A stretch of DNA of 64,000 bases from contig NZ_AP019655.1 of NCBI RefSeq assembly GCF_009938205.1, forward strand, positions 1-64,000. Direction: 5' to 3'. The notes below the pieces were generated by a model, which worked only from the letters and a program-made list of their open reading frames with translations, had not been told where the DNA came from and did no database searches. The DNA is from Vibrio panuliri. Lineage in GTDB: Bacteria; Pseudomonadota; Gammaproteobacteria; Enterobacterales; Vibrionaceae. This document shows, one piece after another, positions 17,570-25,877 of this stretch. How positions within the stretch are numbered: position 1 is the first letter of the stretch; each line of letters opens with the position of its first letter. Both the position numbers and the translations under genes were made by a program.

Positions 17570-17599
17570 CGGCGTTATCACGCTTAATACCCCCCAAAT

Positions 17600-17626
17600 A
17601 AAAAGTGACCAAACGGTCACTTTTTT
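17600..17626. terminator. Bidirectional terminator between lipoprotein and chemoreceptor genes
   Basis: Stem AAAAAGTGACC / GGTCACTTTTTT around an AAAC loop, with A and T tracts on both sides, serving the two convergent genes. Confidence 0.85.
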
Positions 17627-17651
17627 CATTGAGAGCTTAATTATTGTCCAA

Positions 17652-17666
17652 GTTTACACTGTAAAA
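17652..17666. other. Second parS2-type site
   Basis: GTTTACACTGTAAAA fits NTTTACANTGTAAAN exactly. It overlaps the last codons and stop codon of the chemoreceptor gene, 17.4 kb from the first site. Chromosome II of V. cholerae carries several such sites spread around the origin, so this is a likely ParB2 target. Confidence 0.75.
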
Positions 17667-19315
17667 CGGTTCACGAGTTCGTAAAGCTCATTTGCTCGGC
17701 TATTAAGATTCTGGCTGCCCGTTCTATTCTCATTGGCGAGATGAGCCGACTGAGTGCTTTGATCTGAAATGACCACGATGCGTTCGGAGATCTCCTGTCC
17801 AACTAGGCTCTGTTGTTCTGTTGCGGTTGCTATCAAAGCGTTCATATCCATAATGGTCGCAATAGAATGCTGTATTTTCACTAATGCTTCAGCCGCCGCG
17901 TTGGCTTCATTGACAGTATCGGCACTGCGACTCTGACTGCTTTCCATCGCTCTAACGGCATCATCAGAGGCAGATTTTAACTGCTGAATCATCTTGTGGA
18001 TCTCGCCGGTACTCTCTTGAGTGCGACTGGCGAGCTTACGTACTTCATCGGCCACCACGGCAAATCCGCGTCCTTGTTCGCCAGCACGGGCGGCTTCAAT
18101 TGCCGCGTTCAACGCCAGAAGATTTGTTTGCTCGGCAATATCTTGGATGACTTCCAGCGAAGAAGAGATATTTTGCACGTCACCTTCGAGGCGAGAGATC
18201 ACTTGAGTTGCATGGTGGACTTCATCAGCCAAACTACTGACGGAAGTTGCCGCAGCATTGACGATTTGCTGCACCTCTAAAGCGTTGTTGTCCGCCTCTT
18301 TGGCTGAATCGGCCGCTTGGCTGGCGTTGCTTGAAATCTCTTGAGCGGTGGTGGTCATCTCCGTCATTGCAGTCGCGACTTGTTCGGTTTCTTCGCGTTG
18401 CCCCGTCGCGAGCTCATCGACTTGAGCGGCACGAGAGGACATGCTGGTGGTTTCAGATACCACTTGTTGACCCACGTCGCTGACGTTGCGAATGATGTTT
18501 TGCAAGCTTTCGACAAACGCATTGAAGTTAGTGCTTAAACGGGCATATTCCGGTGCTTTAAATGTTTCCATTCGTGCAGTTAGATCGGCATCCCCATTGG
18601 CAAAGGATTGAATAGATTGATCAAACTGTTCTAACGGTTTCATGATTGAGCGGTTGATAGCGATTGCCGCAATAGCGACCACGGCAGAAATCCCCAAGCT
18701 GAAAAGGACGATTAAATACAGAGTGTTTTCTAGTGCTTGGTTAGCGTTGGTGTTCATGTTGGCGAGCACGGCATCAATATCATCGGTGTAGAAGCCGGTT
18801 CCCATCATAAGATCCCACTCGGGAATGTAGATAGAATAACTGAGTTTTGGTAGCGCGACTGTTTCGCCTAGCTTAGGAAAGTAATAGGTGGTGAAACTAT
18901 CTGTTTTAGCATTCTTTAACAGATCTTGAATGATGTAGTTGCCTTGTTTGTCTTGCAAGTTGATAAAATTTTCACCAATGCCTTTGGTGCTATTACCATT
19001 AAACAGACGAACACCTTGAGAGTTATAACCAAAAATATAGCCGGTTTTGCCATACTCAAGTTGGCGTAATGTCGGGATCGCTTCTTCAAGTGTCGCTCCG
19101 CGATCCAAAAAAGGTTGCACGGCGGATTTCGCCATTTGCACGTACGTTTTCAACTCACCTCTTTTTTGATTCATCATCGTCTCACTAGTGGCTGTCACTT
19201 GCTGTGCGGTGAGACTGGTCATTTTGACATATGCGACGCCCATGACACCAAGTGCAATGAGCAACAAGGGGACAAAAGACATCAAGTAAAGGCGTGTTTT
19301 TATTGTTAGATTCAT
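17654..19315 (-). CDS. Methyl-accepting chemotaxis protein with Cache sensor
   Basis: A 553-residue chemoreceptor. It has an N-terminal transmembrane helix, a periplasmic single-Cache domain (about 35-180, with [18 protein letters not shown] and [14 protein letters not shown]), a second helix (about 195-215), a HAMP domain and the cytoplasmic signalling tip [20 protein letters not shown] plus [15 protein letters not shown], which contacts CheA/CheW. The frame opens at a GTG at 19330; the ATG at 19315 with AGGAA upstream is preferred. V. cholerae has a receptor of this type at a similar place on chromosome II. Ligand unknown; small organic acids are common for this sensor fold. Confidence 0.93.
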   Translation of the reverse strand: MNLTIKTRLYLMSFVPLLLIALGVMGVAYVKMTSLTAQQVTATSETMMNQKRGELKTYVQMAKSAVQPFLDRGATLEEAIPTLRQLEYGKTGYIFGYNSQGVRLFNGNSTKGIGENFINLQDKQGNYIIQDLLKNAKTDSFTTYYFPKLGETVALPKLSYSIYIPEWDLMMGTGFYTDDIDAVLANMNTNANQALENTLYLIVLFSLGISAVVAIAAIAINRSIMKPLEQFDQSIQSFANGDADLTARMETFKAPEYARLSTNFNAFVESLQNIIRNVSDVGQQVVSETTSMSSRAAQVDELATGQREETEQVATAMTEMTTTAQEISSNASQAADSAKEADNNALEVQQIVNAAATSVSSLADEVHHATQVISRLEGDVQNISSSLEVIQDIAEQTNLLALNAAIEAARAGEQGRGFAVVADEVRKLASRTQESTGEIHKMIQQLKSASDDAVRAMESSQSRSADTVNEANAAAEALVKIQHSIATIMDMNALIATATEQQSLVGQEISERIVVISDQSTQSAHLANENRTGSQNLNSRANELYELVNRFTV

Positions 19316-19457
19316 AGAGATTTCCTGCACTAATTACTTTATTGCGTACAACTTACAACCAAATGTTTTGCTGGTTTTTAAATTATGTTAACAACTTTGT
19401 CGGCAGATATCTGTGAAGCTTAAGGGATTAGTTTTTATTTATTGATGAAAAAGAACC

Positions 19458-19487
19458 AGTCGCAGATTGGGTTTCTGCGACTTTTTA
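19458..19487. terminator. Possible terminator downstream of the metallopeptidase gene
   Basis: Stem AGTCGCAGA / TCTGCGACT with a 7-base loop; T residues follow on the plus strand and a weaker T tract on the minus strand, where the gene at 19522 ends. Confidence 0.45.
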
Positions 19488-19521
19488 ATGAATTATTTTG
19501 TCTTATCAATAAGTTGGGTTG

Positions 19522-20307
19522 TTAAAAATATGTTTTTGAGTGGTTTTTCAGATAAGTGTGCCAATTACTATTAATTGTTTGATAGTGGGAAATGCAAAAG
19601 TCTTTTCTGTCAGCCAGTGATTCCTTGCCTATTTCATCAAGTAAGTTGCTATGTTTTTCTGGGTCGCTGCCATAGATTAAGCATAAGGTAGAGAAATAGC
19701 GTTGTAGATCGAAACTATGTTCATCGATGTACTCATCGACGGCGTAATAGTCCGGTCTGTCTTGTGATTCGAAAGCAAACATATCGGCGGCACTAATCGC
19801 TGCATTATCGCCATCTTCGACATACTCTAGCATCATCACTACAGCAAAGTTATCAACCGCATCTTCTTCTTTTCCGAGTACTGGAATTGATTGATCTTCT
19901 ATATAGGCGTGCCCAGCTTCATGGAGCAGCGTGTGTAGTATGGTATCAATAGCGCCAAGTTCTGGGGCGCGATCATACTTTTCCTGATAGTCGTTCTTGG
20001 TAAAATAATCCAATGCTTCGCTGTAGAAGTGGTAAGGCATCATCATGGTATGGTTTGCTGGATCATACAGAGGGCCATCTTCACCGCCATAACTTACGGT
20101 CAGGGGAGTTTTAAAGGGGAAATATTGCTCTGATAACTCAACCAGGAGTAAGTTGACTTCGCTATCAATGATGGCTTGCTTGGCCTGTTGTTCCTGCTTT
20201 GACGTTGGTTCTGTGTAGACGATTTCTACCGAAGCACTTGCCGCAGAAATTCCCAACAGACTCCAAGCAATAGCACTTTGAGCTGCTCGTGTTAAAGTTT
20301 TAACCAT
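19522..20307 (-). CDS. DUF4344-type secreted metallopeptidase
   Basis: A 261-residue exported protein with a signal peptide ending near SAASA and the zinc-protease motif HEAGH in HTLLHEAGHAYIEDQ (about residue 134), followed by a Glu/Asp-rich segment (EEDAVDNFAVVMMLEY) that probably supplies the third ligand. This matches the DUF4344 putative metallopeptidases. The ATG at 20307 with AAGG 7 bp upstream is preferred to the GTG at 20310. Single gene divergent from yibL; substrate unknown. Confidence 0.82.
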   Translation of the reverse strand: MVKTLTRAAQSAIAWSLLGISAASASVEIVYTEPTSKQEQQAKQAIIDSEVNLLLVELSEQYFPFKTPLTVSYGGEDGPLYDPANHTMMMPYHFYSEALDYFTKNDYQEKYDRAPELGAIDTILHTLLHEAGHAYIEDQSIPVLGKEEDAVDNFAVVMMLEYVEDGDNAAISAADMFAFESQDRPDYYAVDEYIDEHSFDLQRYFSTLCLIYGSDPEKHSNLLDEIGKESLADRKDFCISHYQTINSNWHTYLKNHSKTYF

Positions 20308-20487
20308 CACAATACCTTTTCTTTTCTAACTACTTACAAAACTATAAATCCTTGCGGTTATGCTTGCTAGTCTAAATAGGCTATTATGGGGGAAAACTTC
20401 GCTGCCGAGATCACGATTATCATTAGGGCTCGGCATCTGAGTGTGGTAAACTCGCCGCCCTTTATTATTCGAGAGAGACTATTCGCC

Positions 20488-20844
20488 ATGAGCCTAAAGC
20501 AGGACCTTCAGAAACTTCATAACCGTCTTGATAGCGCGCAGCGTAAATTAGATGCAGCGAAAACGCGCAACGATCAGCCTATGATCACTAAGTTCACGGA
20601 TGAAGTTGAGGATCTGTCAAAAAAAGTGAATTCGCTACGTGGTAAGCAAGATTATGACTTGAACAAAGAACGTAAGAGCTTGCTGGACATGCCGTTCTCT
20701 CGTGAAATTACCAAAGCTGAACAGGCGGATCTTGGTAAACTGAAAAAATCTGTGCGCGGTCTTGTGATTGTTCACCCAATGACCAAAATGGGTAAACAAC
20801 TGCGTTTGGATGTTATGACTGGTTTTGCCCCGAAGAAGTTCTAA
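20488..20844 (+). CDS. yibL: YibL-family ribosome-associated protein
   Basis: A 118-residue basic protein: an N-terminal coiled coil (about 1-50, MSLKQDLQKLHNRLDSAQRK) then a conserved C-terminal part ending VIVHPMTKMGKQLRLDVMTG. This matches E. coli YibL (about 120 residues), found with ribosomes. The frame is open upstream to 20386, but only the ATG at 20488, after GAGAG, gives the family N-terminus. Single gene. Confidence 0.88.
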   Translation: MSLKQDLQKLHNRLDSAQRKLDAAKTRNDQPMITKFTDEVEDLSKKVNSLRGKQDYDLNKERKSLLDMPFSREITKAEQADLGKLKKSVRGLVIVHPMTKMGKQLRLDVMTGFAPKKF

Positions 20845-20910
20845 TCTCTTTCCTTTAGCAAAGTGGTGGGCACGCCGCTTTGCTCGCTACAACGATCTAC
20901 CGACTTCATT

Positions 20911-21558
20911 CTACTCTAATCTGGGTTGATTGTTGTGTACTGCTTTGGTGATGTGCATAGCATCACGACGTTTATGTACATCTAATTTCTTAAATATCTT
21001 ATAGACATGCGATTTAACCGTGCTCTCTGACAGATAAAGAGAGTTGGCTATCTGTTTGTTCGATTTACCTGACGCAACGTGATCGAGTATTTGACGTTCT
21101 CTCGTGGTGAGGTTTTTGTATAGCTGACAGCGAGTCAGGTTTGGGTTTCGACGCAGCATCACCAAACTTTCTAGACATTTTCTTGGTAACCATAACCCTC
21201 CATTCAACACATACCCAACGCTTTTGTGTAAATGATCGATCGGCGCGCAACTGAGTAGAATACCTCTAAGAGATTGCCAATAGATGATGTCACACTGCAT
21301 TGATTCACTTGGCATGTTGTAAATCAAGATATCGAGTTTAAGTAAGTCAAAGTTCGGCAAGGTATTGTTCGCGATCATAAACTGCAACTGCTCGAAATCG
21401 ATTAAGATGAGGTTGACTGTATGCTGAGATGCGATGTCGTTGAGTTGGTCTGCCGTGACAATATCGAGCTTTATATCGAGTTGCTCGGTTAGTTGCTGTT
21501 CCATCAAACTGGTCTGTAACGATTTTTCAGACAAAATCACCACATGCTTAGTAGCCAT
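20911..21558 (-). CDS. CsgD/VpsT-like LuxR-type regulator
   Basis: A 215-residue regulator with a receiver-like N-terminal domain and a C-terminal LuxR helix-turn-helix (LTTRERQILDHVASGKSNKQ ... LSESTVKSHVYKIFKKLDVH). The canonical phospho-receiver acidic cluster is not obvious. Between the domains it has WLPR (about residues 123-126), close to the W-[FLM]-[TS]-R motif with which VpsT binds cyclic di-GMP, with Pro in place of Thr/Ser. ATG 21558 with GGAGG 8 bp upstream is preferred over GTG 21564. It is divergent from the amyloid-like operon, which it probably controls, as CsgD controls curli. Confidence 0.88.
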   Translation of the reverse strand: MATKHVVILSEKSLQTSLMEQQLTEQLDIKLDIVTADQLNDIASQHTVNLILIDFEQLQFMIANNTLPNFDLLKLDILIYNMPSESMQCDIIYWQSLRGILLSCAPIDHLHKSVGYVLNGGLWLPRKCLESLVMLRRNPNLTRCQLYKNLTTRERQILDHVASGKSNKQIANSLYLSESTVKSHVYKIFKKLDVHKRRDAMHITKAVHNNQPRLE

Positions 21559-22104
21559 ATCCACTGCCTCCGAGGGAGTCTTGTTTTACTTTACTCGCCT
21601 CAAACGTGACGTGATATGCGCTCGAGACACGTAAAGTATATTCAAGAAATCAGCATTGGTTTGCCATTTCATAAAATTTACTTATTTAATTATCAATAAA
21701 GTTTAGTCATTTCGTTTATGTCTGCGCAGACCTTGCTCAGTAAGCGTTCATCATCTTTTTACTAACGTACTGACCCGTGGCTGTTTTTCTATTTTGGCCG
21801 CTAGGAGCGATTTTTCTACTTAGTGAAAAGTAGGTTTTAGGAGGCATAAGTATGATGTAACTTATCAGTCGAATCCTCCGCTTATCTTCATACTTTACTC
21901 AACCATCTGATTTTTTGTATTGCTAACTGCATGTTTCTTCTCAACATGCATATTCAACCCTTTTCTCCTAAATGCGCTGATCATTCCCAGCGTGTTTTGT
22001 TGTCTCAAATTTAAGACTTGTCAGGTGAGATGCCTACCTATACTCGTGTTGCTCAAGGGCATAAACCAACAATTCAGACATGGATACACAACGGAGTGAA
22101 GGTT
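21559..22104. other. Long divergent promoter region of the amyloid-like locus
   Basis: No gene is visible in this 546-bp region. It contains a perfect 12-bp palindrome GTCTGCGCAGAC (21720-21731) and a small hairpin CTACTT / AAGTAG (21816-21833), either of which could be an operator. Its length fits the complex control regions typical of matrix genes. Confidence 0.5.
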
Positions 22105-22860
22105 ATGAATCTTAAAAAAACTGGCGTAGCAATCGCAATGGCAGCAATGATGATGAGTGGTGCAGTTCTCGCTGGCGGCGGCGGCGGTGGCGGCGGCCCT
22201 CAACCAAATAATATTGATATGCTAAGCCATAATGGTAACGGTCCAGGTAATGACAATAACCATGTATCAACCAACAATGGTAATGATGATAATGATATCG
22301 ATACCAACAATGGTAATGACGATAACACTTATACATCAAACAATGGTCATGACAACAATGACAACAATAATAATGGTGCAGGGGACGACCATAACTCCTA
22401 CACCAAAACGTACACCAAAGGCGGCGGTGACGACAACAACAAAGAGTGGAATGACAGTGCCAACGTAGGCAATGGTGATGACAATAACAAGGAGTGGAAT
22501 GACAGCGCCAATGTGGGTAATGGCGATGACAACAATAAAGAGTGGCATAACAGTGCCAACACCACGATGACAACGACAACCACTAAGCATGAGTTGAACT
22601 TTGAAGTGGACATGGTTGTGGCGAAATCTGACTTAGATGGTCACATTACCAATACCAGTGTTGAGTATGGTGAAGCTGCGGGTATGACTCGCTACAGAGG
22701 TTGTAGCAAGTGTGCAGGCGCTGGTGTAGAGGTTCGTAATTCGAACAATATGACTGGCTTTAACAATGCAGCAGGTATTACTACTGTCGCTCAATCTGCT
22801 GGTGCAAACTCATTCGTTCAACAAGCTGTTGTGACTAACGCCACAGTACAAACTAAATAA
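22105..22860 (+). CDS. Secreted Asp/Asn-rich repeat protein, candidate Fap-like fibre subunit
   Basis: A 251-residue exported protein with a signal peptide ending SGAVLA-GG, a poly-Gly stretch, an Asn/Asp-rich low-complexity region (about 38-108), three 16-residue repeats of the form DDNNKEWNDSANVGNG (about 109-152), a Thr run, and a C-terminal module with a CSKC motif and the ending GITTVAQSAGANSFVQQAVV. A CxxC near the C-terminus and such Gln/Asn ladder-like endings are features of FapB/FapC functional amyloids. GGAGTGAAGG precedes the ATG at 22105; the longer frame from 22018 lacks a signal peptide at its start. First of four co-directional genes. The amyloid role is inferred. Confidence 0.8.
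   Translation: MNLKKTGVAIAMAAMMMSGAVLAGGGGGGGGPQPNNIDMLSHNGNGPGNDNNHVSTNNGNDDNDIDTNNGNDDNTYTSNNGHDNNDNNNNGAGDDHNSYTKTYTKGGGDDNNKEWNDSANVGNGDDNNKEWNDSANVGNGDDNNKEWHNSANTTMTTTTTKHELNFEVDMVVAKSDLDGHITNTSVEYGEAAGMTRYRGCSKCAGAGVEVRNSNNMTGFNNAAGITTVAQSAGANSFVQQAVVTNATVQTK
22429..22572 (+). repeat. Three tandem 48-bp coding repeats
   Basis: Units at 22429-22476, 22477-22524 and 22525-22572 encode DDNNKEWNDSANVGNG twice and a diverged third copy. They differ at synonymous positions (for example AACAAAGAG, AACAAGGAG, AATAAAGAG), so the protein repeat is kept while the DNA drifts. Confidence 0.85.
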
Positions 22861-22874
22861 GTCTGGAGAATGTC

Positions 22875-23225
22875 ATGCGCTTAGCACTACTAGCAATAAG
22901 CAGTATGTTGGTTGTCAACGCTTATGCTGAAGATTTGGTGCTGGCAGACGACTTAGAACTATCCATGGATACCATGGATAGTTCTCGAGGCGGACAGTAT
23001 GTTCTAGATGTTGATGAGTACAACATTGATATTGATAGTATTTCAGCTTCATCAGATGTGAATGGTTATAGCCACGGTAATGTTGCTACCAACACGGTTA
23101 ATGGCAGCAACTTTATCGGTGCCGGCGCGTTGGAATCGGCGTCCGGTGTAACCAATGTTATTCAAAACACGGGTAACAATGTACTGATCCAAAACTCAAC
23201 AGTCGTCAACCTGACACTGAAATGA
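22875..23225 (+). CDS. Small secreted protein with amyloid-like C-terminal module
   Basis: A 116-residue exported protein, signal peptide ending VNAYA-ED. Residues 20-40 end in the motif SSRGGQY, resembling a double-glycine leader. The C-terminal half (ASSDVNGYSHGN ... ASGVTNVIQNTGNNVLIQNS) parallels the end of the preceding protein (AKSDLDGHITNT ... AAGITTVAQSAGANSFVQQA). It is therefore probably a second, minor fibre or nucleator subunit. It starts 14 bp after the first gene, preceded by GGAG, and ends 1 bp before the peptidase gene. Confidence 0.8.
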   Translation: MRLALLAISSMLVVNAYAEDLVLADDLELSMDTMDSSRGGQYVLDVDEYNIDIDSISASSDVNGYSHGNVATNTVNGSNFIGAGALESASGVTNVIQNTGNNVLIQNSTVVNLTLK

Positions 23226-23226
23226 T

Positions 23227-23904
23227 ATGGTTTTTTGGCGAATCTTAACCTTAGGGATGCTGATCGTTTCAGCATCCTCCTATGCATTAAGTTACTTCCC
23301 TAACCGGGGAGTATTTAATGTGCCAGTGAAAAGCTACAAAGAAGTACTGTTTGGTGATGTAATTCGTCAAGAGTATGACTTTAGCTGTGGGTCGGCAGCG
23401 GTAGCATCGTTACTGACTTATCACTACGGCCATCCGGTTAATGAAGAGACGATTTTCCAAGTAATGTTCGAACAAGGTGATCAAGGTAAGATCAGAAAAA
23501 GCGGTTTCTCGCTGCTCGACATGCGAAACTATTTGGAAACGAAAGGCTTTAAAGCGGATGGTTTTAAAGTACCACTGAGTAAGATGCAGGAGCTTGGTGT
23601 TCCGGGTATTACGTTAGTCAACTTTGATGGTTACATGCATTTTGTTGTAATCAAAGGGATGAACAACCACTCGGTTATATTGGGCGACCCGTCAAGGGGC
23701 ACCATTCAAATGAAGTACGCCGATTTTGAGCGGTATTACTCAGGCATAGTGTTATTGATTCGCAACCATGTCGACATTGCCAGAAACAGCTATATCTCAG
23801 ACGACAACTACTCACTATATGCACCCGCTCCGGTTGATTCAGGTGTCTCTCGGAATTCACTGGGTGTATTTAGTATTACGCTACCCGAAAGTGGGGAGTA
23901 TTAG
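23227..23904 (+). CDS. C39-type cysteine peptidase, FapD-like
   Basis: A 225-residue exported or membrane-anchored peptidase: N-terminal hydrophobic signal (residues 1-20), catalytic Cys in YDFSCGSAAVASLLTYHYG (about residue 54), His in MHFVVIKG (about 139) and Asp in LGDPSRG (about 154). This is the complete C39 triad. The domain occurs in peptidase-containing ABC exporters, but here it stands alone, as in FapD of the Pseudomonas Fap system, where it is needed for fibre secretion. The two neighbouring gene products carry RGG motifs that could be its cleavage sites (inference). Confidence 0.88.
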   Translation: MVFWRILTLGMLIVSASSYALSYFPNRGVFNVPVKSYKEVLFGDVIRQEYDFSCGSAAVASLLTYHYGHPVNEETIFQVMFEQGDQGKIRKSGFSLLDMRNYLETKGFKADGFKVPLSKMQELGVPGITLVNFDGYMHFVVIKGMNNHSVILGDPSRGTIQMKYADFERYYSGIVLLIRNHVDIARNSYISDDNYSLYAPAPVDSGVSRNSLGVFSITLPESGEY

Positions 23905-23906
23905 CA

Positions 23907-24524
23907 ATGTTTAGAAAATTAGGGTTGATAAGCGCAGTATGCGTCTGCTTAAGTGCACCTGTAGCGGCATCTTATCAACTGGAACATCTTGAGCCCCTTG
24001 ATCATCAAGAGTTAGCAAGTTATCGAGGTGGTTTTCTAGGTGACGACTTTTTGATCAACATAGGGTTGGATATTGCAACATCAATCAATGGTGAAAGATT
24101 GTTCAACAATCGAATCGCCAATTTGTTCTTCCAGAATGGACGTTTGGTTGCAAGCCAACCTGAAGTTGTTCCGACAACAACCGTGGTTCAGGTCGGAAGT
24201 GGTAACACTACTTCATTAATCCCTAGCGTTGAGCCGTCAGTAGTTGCTCCAACGCCTGAACCTGCAACACCTGCTAACACGGCTTCTGTACCCGTGGAGA
24301 CCACTCCGGCTGTGGAACCGCCACAAATCACAGTGAGCCAAATTAGTGCACCATTGCCTAGTATCACGCAATCAGCAATCAATCGCGTTATTCAAAACTC
24401 GTTGGATGACACTGTGATTGGTTTTGAAACTGCAATTAATATTGATGCTCAAGTGAACGGTGCGCTCAGACGATTGGAGCGTAGCAACAAGATACAACAA
24501 TCGCTCCAGTTCAATTTTAACTAG
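23907..24524 (+). CDS. Secreted protein with RGG leader-like motif and Pro-rich linker
   Basis: A 205-residue exported protein: signal peptide ending PVAAS-YQ, then LDHQELASYRGGF (about residues 31-43), which looks like a double-glycine leader (Leu/Glu-Leu then GG). An Asp/Ile-rich segment follows, then a Pro/Thr/Val linker (about 85-145) and a helical C-terminal part. No family recognised. It is 2 bp after the peptidase gene and is the last gene before the terminator, so it probably works with it; in gene order it takes the place of FapE. Confidence 0.75.
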   Translation: MFRKLGLISAVCVCLSAPVAASYQLEHLEPLDHQELASYRGGFLGDDFLINIGLDIATSINGERLFNNRIANLFFQNGRLVASQPEVVPTTTVVQVGSGNTTSLIPSVEPSVVAPTPEPATPANTASVPVETTPAVEPPQITVSQISAPLPSITQSAINRVIQNSLDDTVIGFETAINIDAQVNGALRRLERSNKIQQSLQFNFN

Positions 24525-24541
24525 TTTTATTCTTACTACGA

Positions 24542-24571
24542 AAAATGCCAGCAACGTATTGCTGGCATTTT
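24542..24571. terminator. Bidirectional terminator between amyloid-like operon and barrel gene
   Basis: Stem AAAATGCCAGCAA / TTGCTGGCATTTT with a CGTA loop between the two convergent units. Confidence 0.9.
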
Positions 24572-24589
24572 GCTGTGTTCGTAGAAAAG

Positions 24590-25579
24590 TTAGAACGTAA
24601 AAGGAATACGAACATTGAGTTGGAAGTCTGGCGTATCTTCGGTTAACCCTGCTTGAGCGCTGATATTGATTGATGTTGTACGAGAGAGTGCGTAGTTGAT
24701 ACCGAAGGTTAATGAGTCAAGCTGCAACAGTTTTGCTTCGTCATCTTTCTGACCGTTAACTTCACTTTCCAAAATGGTTTGGTGGCTCAAACCGATGGAT
24801 AGCGATAAATCTCGGTTGATTGCAAACCCCAAACCAGCGCCAAGAGAAATGGTGTCACCTAGGTCGATTTCGGCACTTTGACCGCTAATATCGAAGGTCT
24901 CTTTAAAGTTATAGATATATGACACGCTGGCAAAAAGCACGGCTGGGTCGGTAGGGTAGATCATTGAAATGCCCGGTTCGATGCTCCAAAAGCCCGAGCC
25001 TGTAGGCGCATCTTCTAATACATTGGTGGTTGGGTCTGTATCGATTTCATATGGGGATTTACCCGTGTTTGATTTGACGCGCAAGCTGCCCACCCAATAA
25101 GGACTGGTGTCGAAGTTAAACTGGTGCCGAATCGCAAACTCGATATCACCCAACCCTCCGCCATCGATATCTCTGTTAATGGTCTCGTCTGAAGCACCTT
25201 CGCTGATAGGGCGAGCAGAGATTTGGTCATTGCGGTAGACATACGGCATGCGAATTTCTAGTTCAGTCGCGTTGGTCAGGCCGTAGCGCCCGGTTAAACC
25301 GGCAGTGAGTGTGGTTCTATCTGAGTCACTCACTTCAATAAGACCAATCACCAATGCCGGTAAGACACTGTATCCCACCACACTGACTCGATTTGAGGAG
25401 TTCTGCGTATAATTAAGTGAGGCTTCGATACCAAACTGCCCTTTTGGAGTTAATACGCCAGGTCTGTCAATCACATCCGCGACGGTTTGCGCCCGTTTAG
25501 CATCTGTCGCAGGGTCATCAGCGAAGACTGATGGTGCCAGCAACAGGAGAGGAAGAGAATAGAGTAGAGGTTTTGCCAT
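24590..25579 (-). CDS. Outer-membrane beta-barrel protein, FapF-like candidate
   Basis: A 329-residue exported protein with signal peptide ending PSVFA-DD, an N-terminal segment (TDAKRAQTVADVIDRPGVLTPKG) and a run of alternating amphipathic strands ending in the aromatic C-terminus IPFTF typical of outer-membrane barrels. The ATELEIRMPYVYRND and LGDIEFAIRHQF motifs belong to the phenol-degradation-type transporter family that includes FapF, the amyloid secretion pore. It is shorter than FapF and is convergent with, not part of, the operon. A role as fibre exporter is plausible but not shown. Confidence 0.8.
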   Translation of the reverse strand: MAKPLLYSLPLLLLAPSVFADDPATDAKRAQTVADVIDRPGVLTPKGQFGIEASLNYTQNSSNRVSVVGYSVLPALVIGLIEVSDSDRTTLTAGLTGRYGLTNATELEIRMPYVYRNDQISARPISEGASDETINRDIDGGGLGDIEFAIRHQFNFDTSPYWVGSLRVKSNTGKSPYEIDTDPTTNVLEDAPTGSGFWSIEPGISMIYPTDPAVLFASVSYIYNFKETFDISGQSAEIDLGDTISLGAGLGFAINRDLSLSIGLSHQTILESEVNGQKDDEAKLLQLDSLTFGINYALSRTTSINISAQAGLTEDTPDFQLNVRIPFTF

Positions 25580-25756
25580 TTTGTTCGTCCCTTTTTTGTT
25601 TTGGCCCTCCTTTTAATTAGTTCAGTAACGTGACTCTTGCCACTATTGATTTATGTATTATTTACATCTTTGCATATGCTCATTGGTTCTTATTGGCGGG
25701 TTGTTGTTGATAAAAAAGAATATTACTTCTGTTACTCAATAAAGTGACGAGGAGAA

Positions 25757-25843
25757 ATGATGAGGCTCTTGGGGATTTTAAAACTTTGTCTTATTTTTGA
25801 GACATTGTTTTGCACGGATACGCCAACAAAAAAAGAGCCATAG
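25757..25843 (+). CDS. Possible 28-residue small protein
   Basis: ATG at 25757 is preceded by GAGGAG at ideal distance and opens a frame of 28 codons, MMRLLGILKLCLIFETLFCT followed by a short charged tail. Residues 4-19 could form a membrane helix. The stop codon lies in the loop of the terminator at 25829-25854. It may be a real small membrane protein or a chance frame. Confidence 0.3.
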   Translation: MMRLLGILKLCLIFETLFCTDTPTKKEP

Positions 25844-25854
25844 AGGCTCTTTTT
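25829..25854. terminator. Terminator downstream of the TyrP-like gene
   Basis: Stem AAAAAGAGCC / GGCTCTTTTT with a 5-base loop, symmetric A and T tracts, between the barrel gene and the end of the transporter gene. Confidence 0.8.
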
Positions 25855-25877
25855 AAAACGGTGTTTACTGGGTGTGA

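Noticed and set aside
22429-22572. Regular 48-bp repeats as a possible CRISPR
   Set aside because: Units are contiguous without spacers and keep a reading frame inside a signal-peptide gene.
22112-22613. Long open frames on the minus strand opposite the Asp/Asn repeat gene
   Set aside because: The His/Tyr-rich or Val/Leu/Ser-rich composition is the mirror of Asn/Asp repeat codons; no start signals.
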